Shown: positions 39,170 through 40,336 of the stretch, piece after piece
Layout: each line of letters opens with the position of its first letter
Numbering within the stretch: the first letter of the stretch is position 1
Source: Acidimicrobiales bacterium
GTDB taxonomy: Bacteria > Actinomycetota > Acidimicrobiia > Acidimicrobiales > RAAP-2
Assembly: GCA_017883025.1 (NCBI GenBank)
Contig: JADGOH010000003.1
Span: 1-40,336 of the forward strand
Direction of reading: 5' to 3'
Length of the DNA stretch: 40,336 nt
Program-made: the position numbers and the translations under genes
Notes under the pieces: model-generated
Told to the model about the DNA's origin: nothing
Databases searched by the model: none
Seen by the model: the letters and a program-made list of their open reading frames with translations, nothing else

Positions 39170-40336
39170 TCAGGAGATCGTCATCGTCCCCGGGGGGTTC
39201 GTGGGCCCACCCGGTCCCGTGCCCAGCACCCACTCGTCCAGGACGACCAGTGCGTCGTTTCGCCCGCTGGCCACGTGGAAGCTGTGGTCGAGCGTCGGCA
39301 CGTAGGTGATGGCGAAGACCCCGTGCTTCGCCACCCGCTTCAGCTCGTGGGCGTGACCCCGTCCGATTCCGGGCCACTCGTCCGGGCCCAGGACGACCAG
39401 GAGCGACGTGCCGCTGTCGACCACCCGGCGCAACGAGCCGACCGGGTCCTTGCGGTCCCTGCCGAGGTCGGCCGCCCACCACACCCGGTCCGGCAGGTGC
39501 TTCGTGACGGGCCGGAAGACGCCCTTGTCGCGCAGCGACCCCAGGAAACGCCGCTTCGGCGCACCGGGTGTGGGCGGGGCCTCGTCGGGATCCCCCCAGG
39601 CGGACACCCGTGCGCCGTCGATCAGGTCCCCCATTCCCCCGGCGGCCGGGTCCGAGGACGGGAGGCGCAGCGGGTTGAGGACGGCGACCCCGCCGACGTG
39701 GGTCGTCGGGGCGGCCTGCAGCGCGTGGTAGGCGCCGGCGCATAGTCCGAGCAGCACCACCTCGCCCGGGTCGGCGGGCGCCAGGAAGCGGACGCCCTCC
39801 TCGACGTCGCCCAGTGCGCCGGGCGGGTAGCTCGAGGACTCGCCGGGAGGGCCGGTGTCCGGGCTCTCCCCCACGTTGCCGATGTCCATGCGGAGGCAGC
39901 GGACCCCTTCGGCGGCCCACCGGCGACCGAGCTCGACCCATTGGCGCCCGGGCCCGACGTGGTGCAGGCTCCCGGCGTTCAGGAACAGCGCCGCCCCGAA
40001 CGCAGGCACGGGACCGCTGGAGGTCCGCACCCGGTCGTGCCCGTGGGCATCGGCACCCGGGCCCGGTTCGGGTTCGGGTTCGGACACGATGCCGAACAGT
40101 CCCGCCCGGCCGAAGAGGACGGCCCGCTCGGTGACCGGCGCCCCGCCGGGGGGCTCGACCCGGGCCCTCGTGCGGATGGTGGGTCCGAGATCGACCGGGC
40201 CGTCGGACCCGCCCGAGGCGAGGACGAACTCGATGACGGCGTCGAGGTCCTCCCGGTCCACGGAGGCCCGCATCAGTTCGACGCCGAAGAGCCGGTCGAC
40301 CCCGGTGCCGGAGCGGCGGGTGCACCACTCGGGGCC
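39170..40336 (-). CDS. Alpha/beta hydrolase with Cys nucleophile elbow (N-terminus outside window)
   Basis: The track lists 367 residues from ATG 40273, but the frame stays open to the right edge and reads GTGVDRLFGVELM, so the gene very likely starts outside the window. The alpha/beta hydrolase core runs from ALFLNAGSLHHVGPGRQW (oxyanion region) through GVRCLRMDIGNVGESPD, the nucleophile elbow VVLLGLCAGAYHAL, DSGTSLLVVLGPDE, and the C-terminal His in PTLDHSFH. The elbow is G-x-C-x-G, so the nucleophile would be Cys, not Ser. Similar GLCSGAYHA proteins accompany surface-polysaccharide genes, and a role in moving acyl or similar groups there is possible. The start and partners lie beyond the edge. 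Confidence 0.8.
   Translation of the reverse strand, partial: GPEWCTRRSGTGVDRLFGVELMRASVDREDLDAVIEFVLASGGSDGPVDLGPTIRTRARVEPPGGAPVTERAVLFGRAGLFGIVSEPEPEPGPGADAHGHDRVRTSSGPVPAFGAALFLNAGSLHHVGPGRQWVELGRRWAAEGVRCLRMDIGNVGESPDTGPPGESSSYPPGALGDVEEGVRFLAPADPGEVVLLGLCAGAYHALQAAPTTHVGGVAVLNPLRLPSSDPAAGGMGDLIDGARVSAWGDPDEAPPTPGAPKRRFLGSLRDKGVFRPVTKHLPDRVWWAADLGRDRKDPVGSLRRVVDSGTSLLVVLGPDEWPGIGRGHAHELKRVAKHGVFAITYVPTLDHSFHVASGRNDALVVLDEWVLGTGPGGPTNPPGTMTIS

Overview
The window is about 40.3 kb of very GC-rich, gene-dense bacterial chromosome and looks like a high-GC actinobacterium, most likely class Acidimicrobiia or a close relative. The taxon is inferred from content: the hrcA-dnaJ-rsmE-phoH-ybeY-corC-era cluster, a BldD homologue, a class E sortase with an LAxTG substrate, the dnaG-rpoD pair, and many genes whose start codon follows a TANNNT -10 hexamer by only 6-8 bases (leaderless transcription). 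No 16S gene is present, so the class call is moderate. I see no IS element, prophage or CRISPR array. Nearly all plus-strand entries of the ORF track opposite minus-strand genes are frame shadows.

Layout. 1-3300 (minus): a zinc-ribbon micro-protein, an ATP-grasp ligase and an ABC exporter (ATPase plus MacB/FtsX-type permease cut by the left edge), downstream of tRNA-Asn (3397-3472). 3597-4711 (plus): a small hypothetical and a PrmC-related methyltransferase whose catalytic Asn is replaced by Val; its stop codon overlaps that of rpoD in a CTAG palindrome. 4708-10955 (minus): rpoD, dnaG, then pyruvate phosphate dikinase with a histone-H1-like tail of four decapeptide repeats. 11079-14049 (minus): a surface protein with signal peptide, three prealbumin-like repeats and an LAMTG sorting signal, followed by its class E sortase. 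14089-14707 (plus): decayed relics of an arsR-sulP operon.

14746-20572 (minus): uppS, a two-TM protein, recO, photolyase, hemW and, from its own promoter, glyS. 20707-25268 (plus): a TauE/SafE permease translationally coupled to a cysteine-rich protein, a DinG/XPD-type helicase and a TPR protein; a hairpin containing both stop codons separates the TPR gene from era. 25284-33659 (minus) is the heat-shock/ribosome/RNA cluster: CIRCE, hrcA, dnaJ, rsmE, a bldD homologue and an HTH_17 gene, HIT, phoH, ybeY, corC, era, mostly joined by ATGA/GTGA overlaps. The bldD homologue keeps the c-di-GMP signature and has a perfect consensus BldD box upstream.

33817-40336: a stand-alone flavodiiron-type metallo-beta-lactamase domain, a DtxR-family regulator with altered metal ligands, an APC permease, an SCP2-like protein, a flavin amine oxidase, a divergent small acidic protein, and an alpha/beta hydrolase with a Cys nucleophile elbow cut by the right edge.

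Most of the window is core housekeeping. The less ordinary parts are the BldD/HTH regulatory insertion, the dikinase tail, the sortase-substrate pair, the arsR-sulP relic, the active-site substitutions, and the recurrent leaderless promoter architecture.
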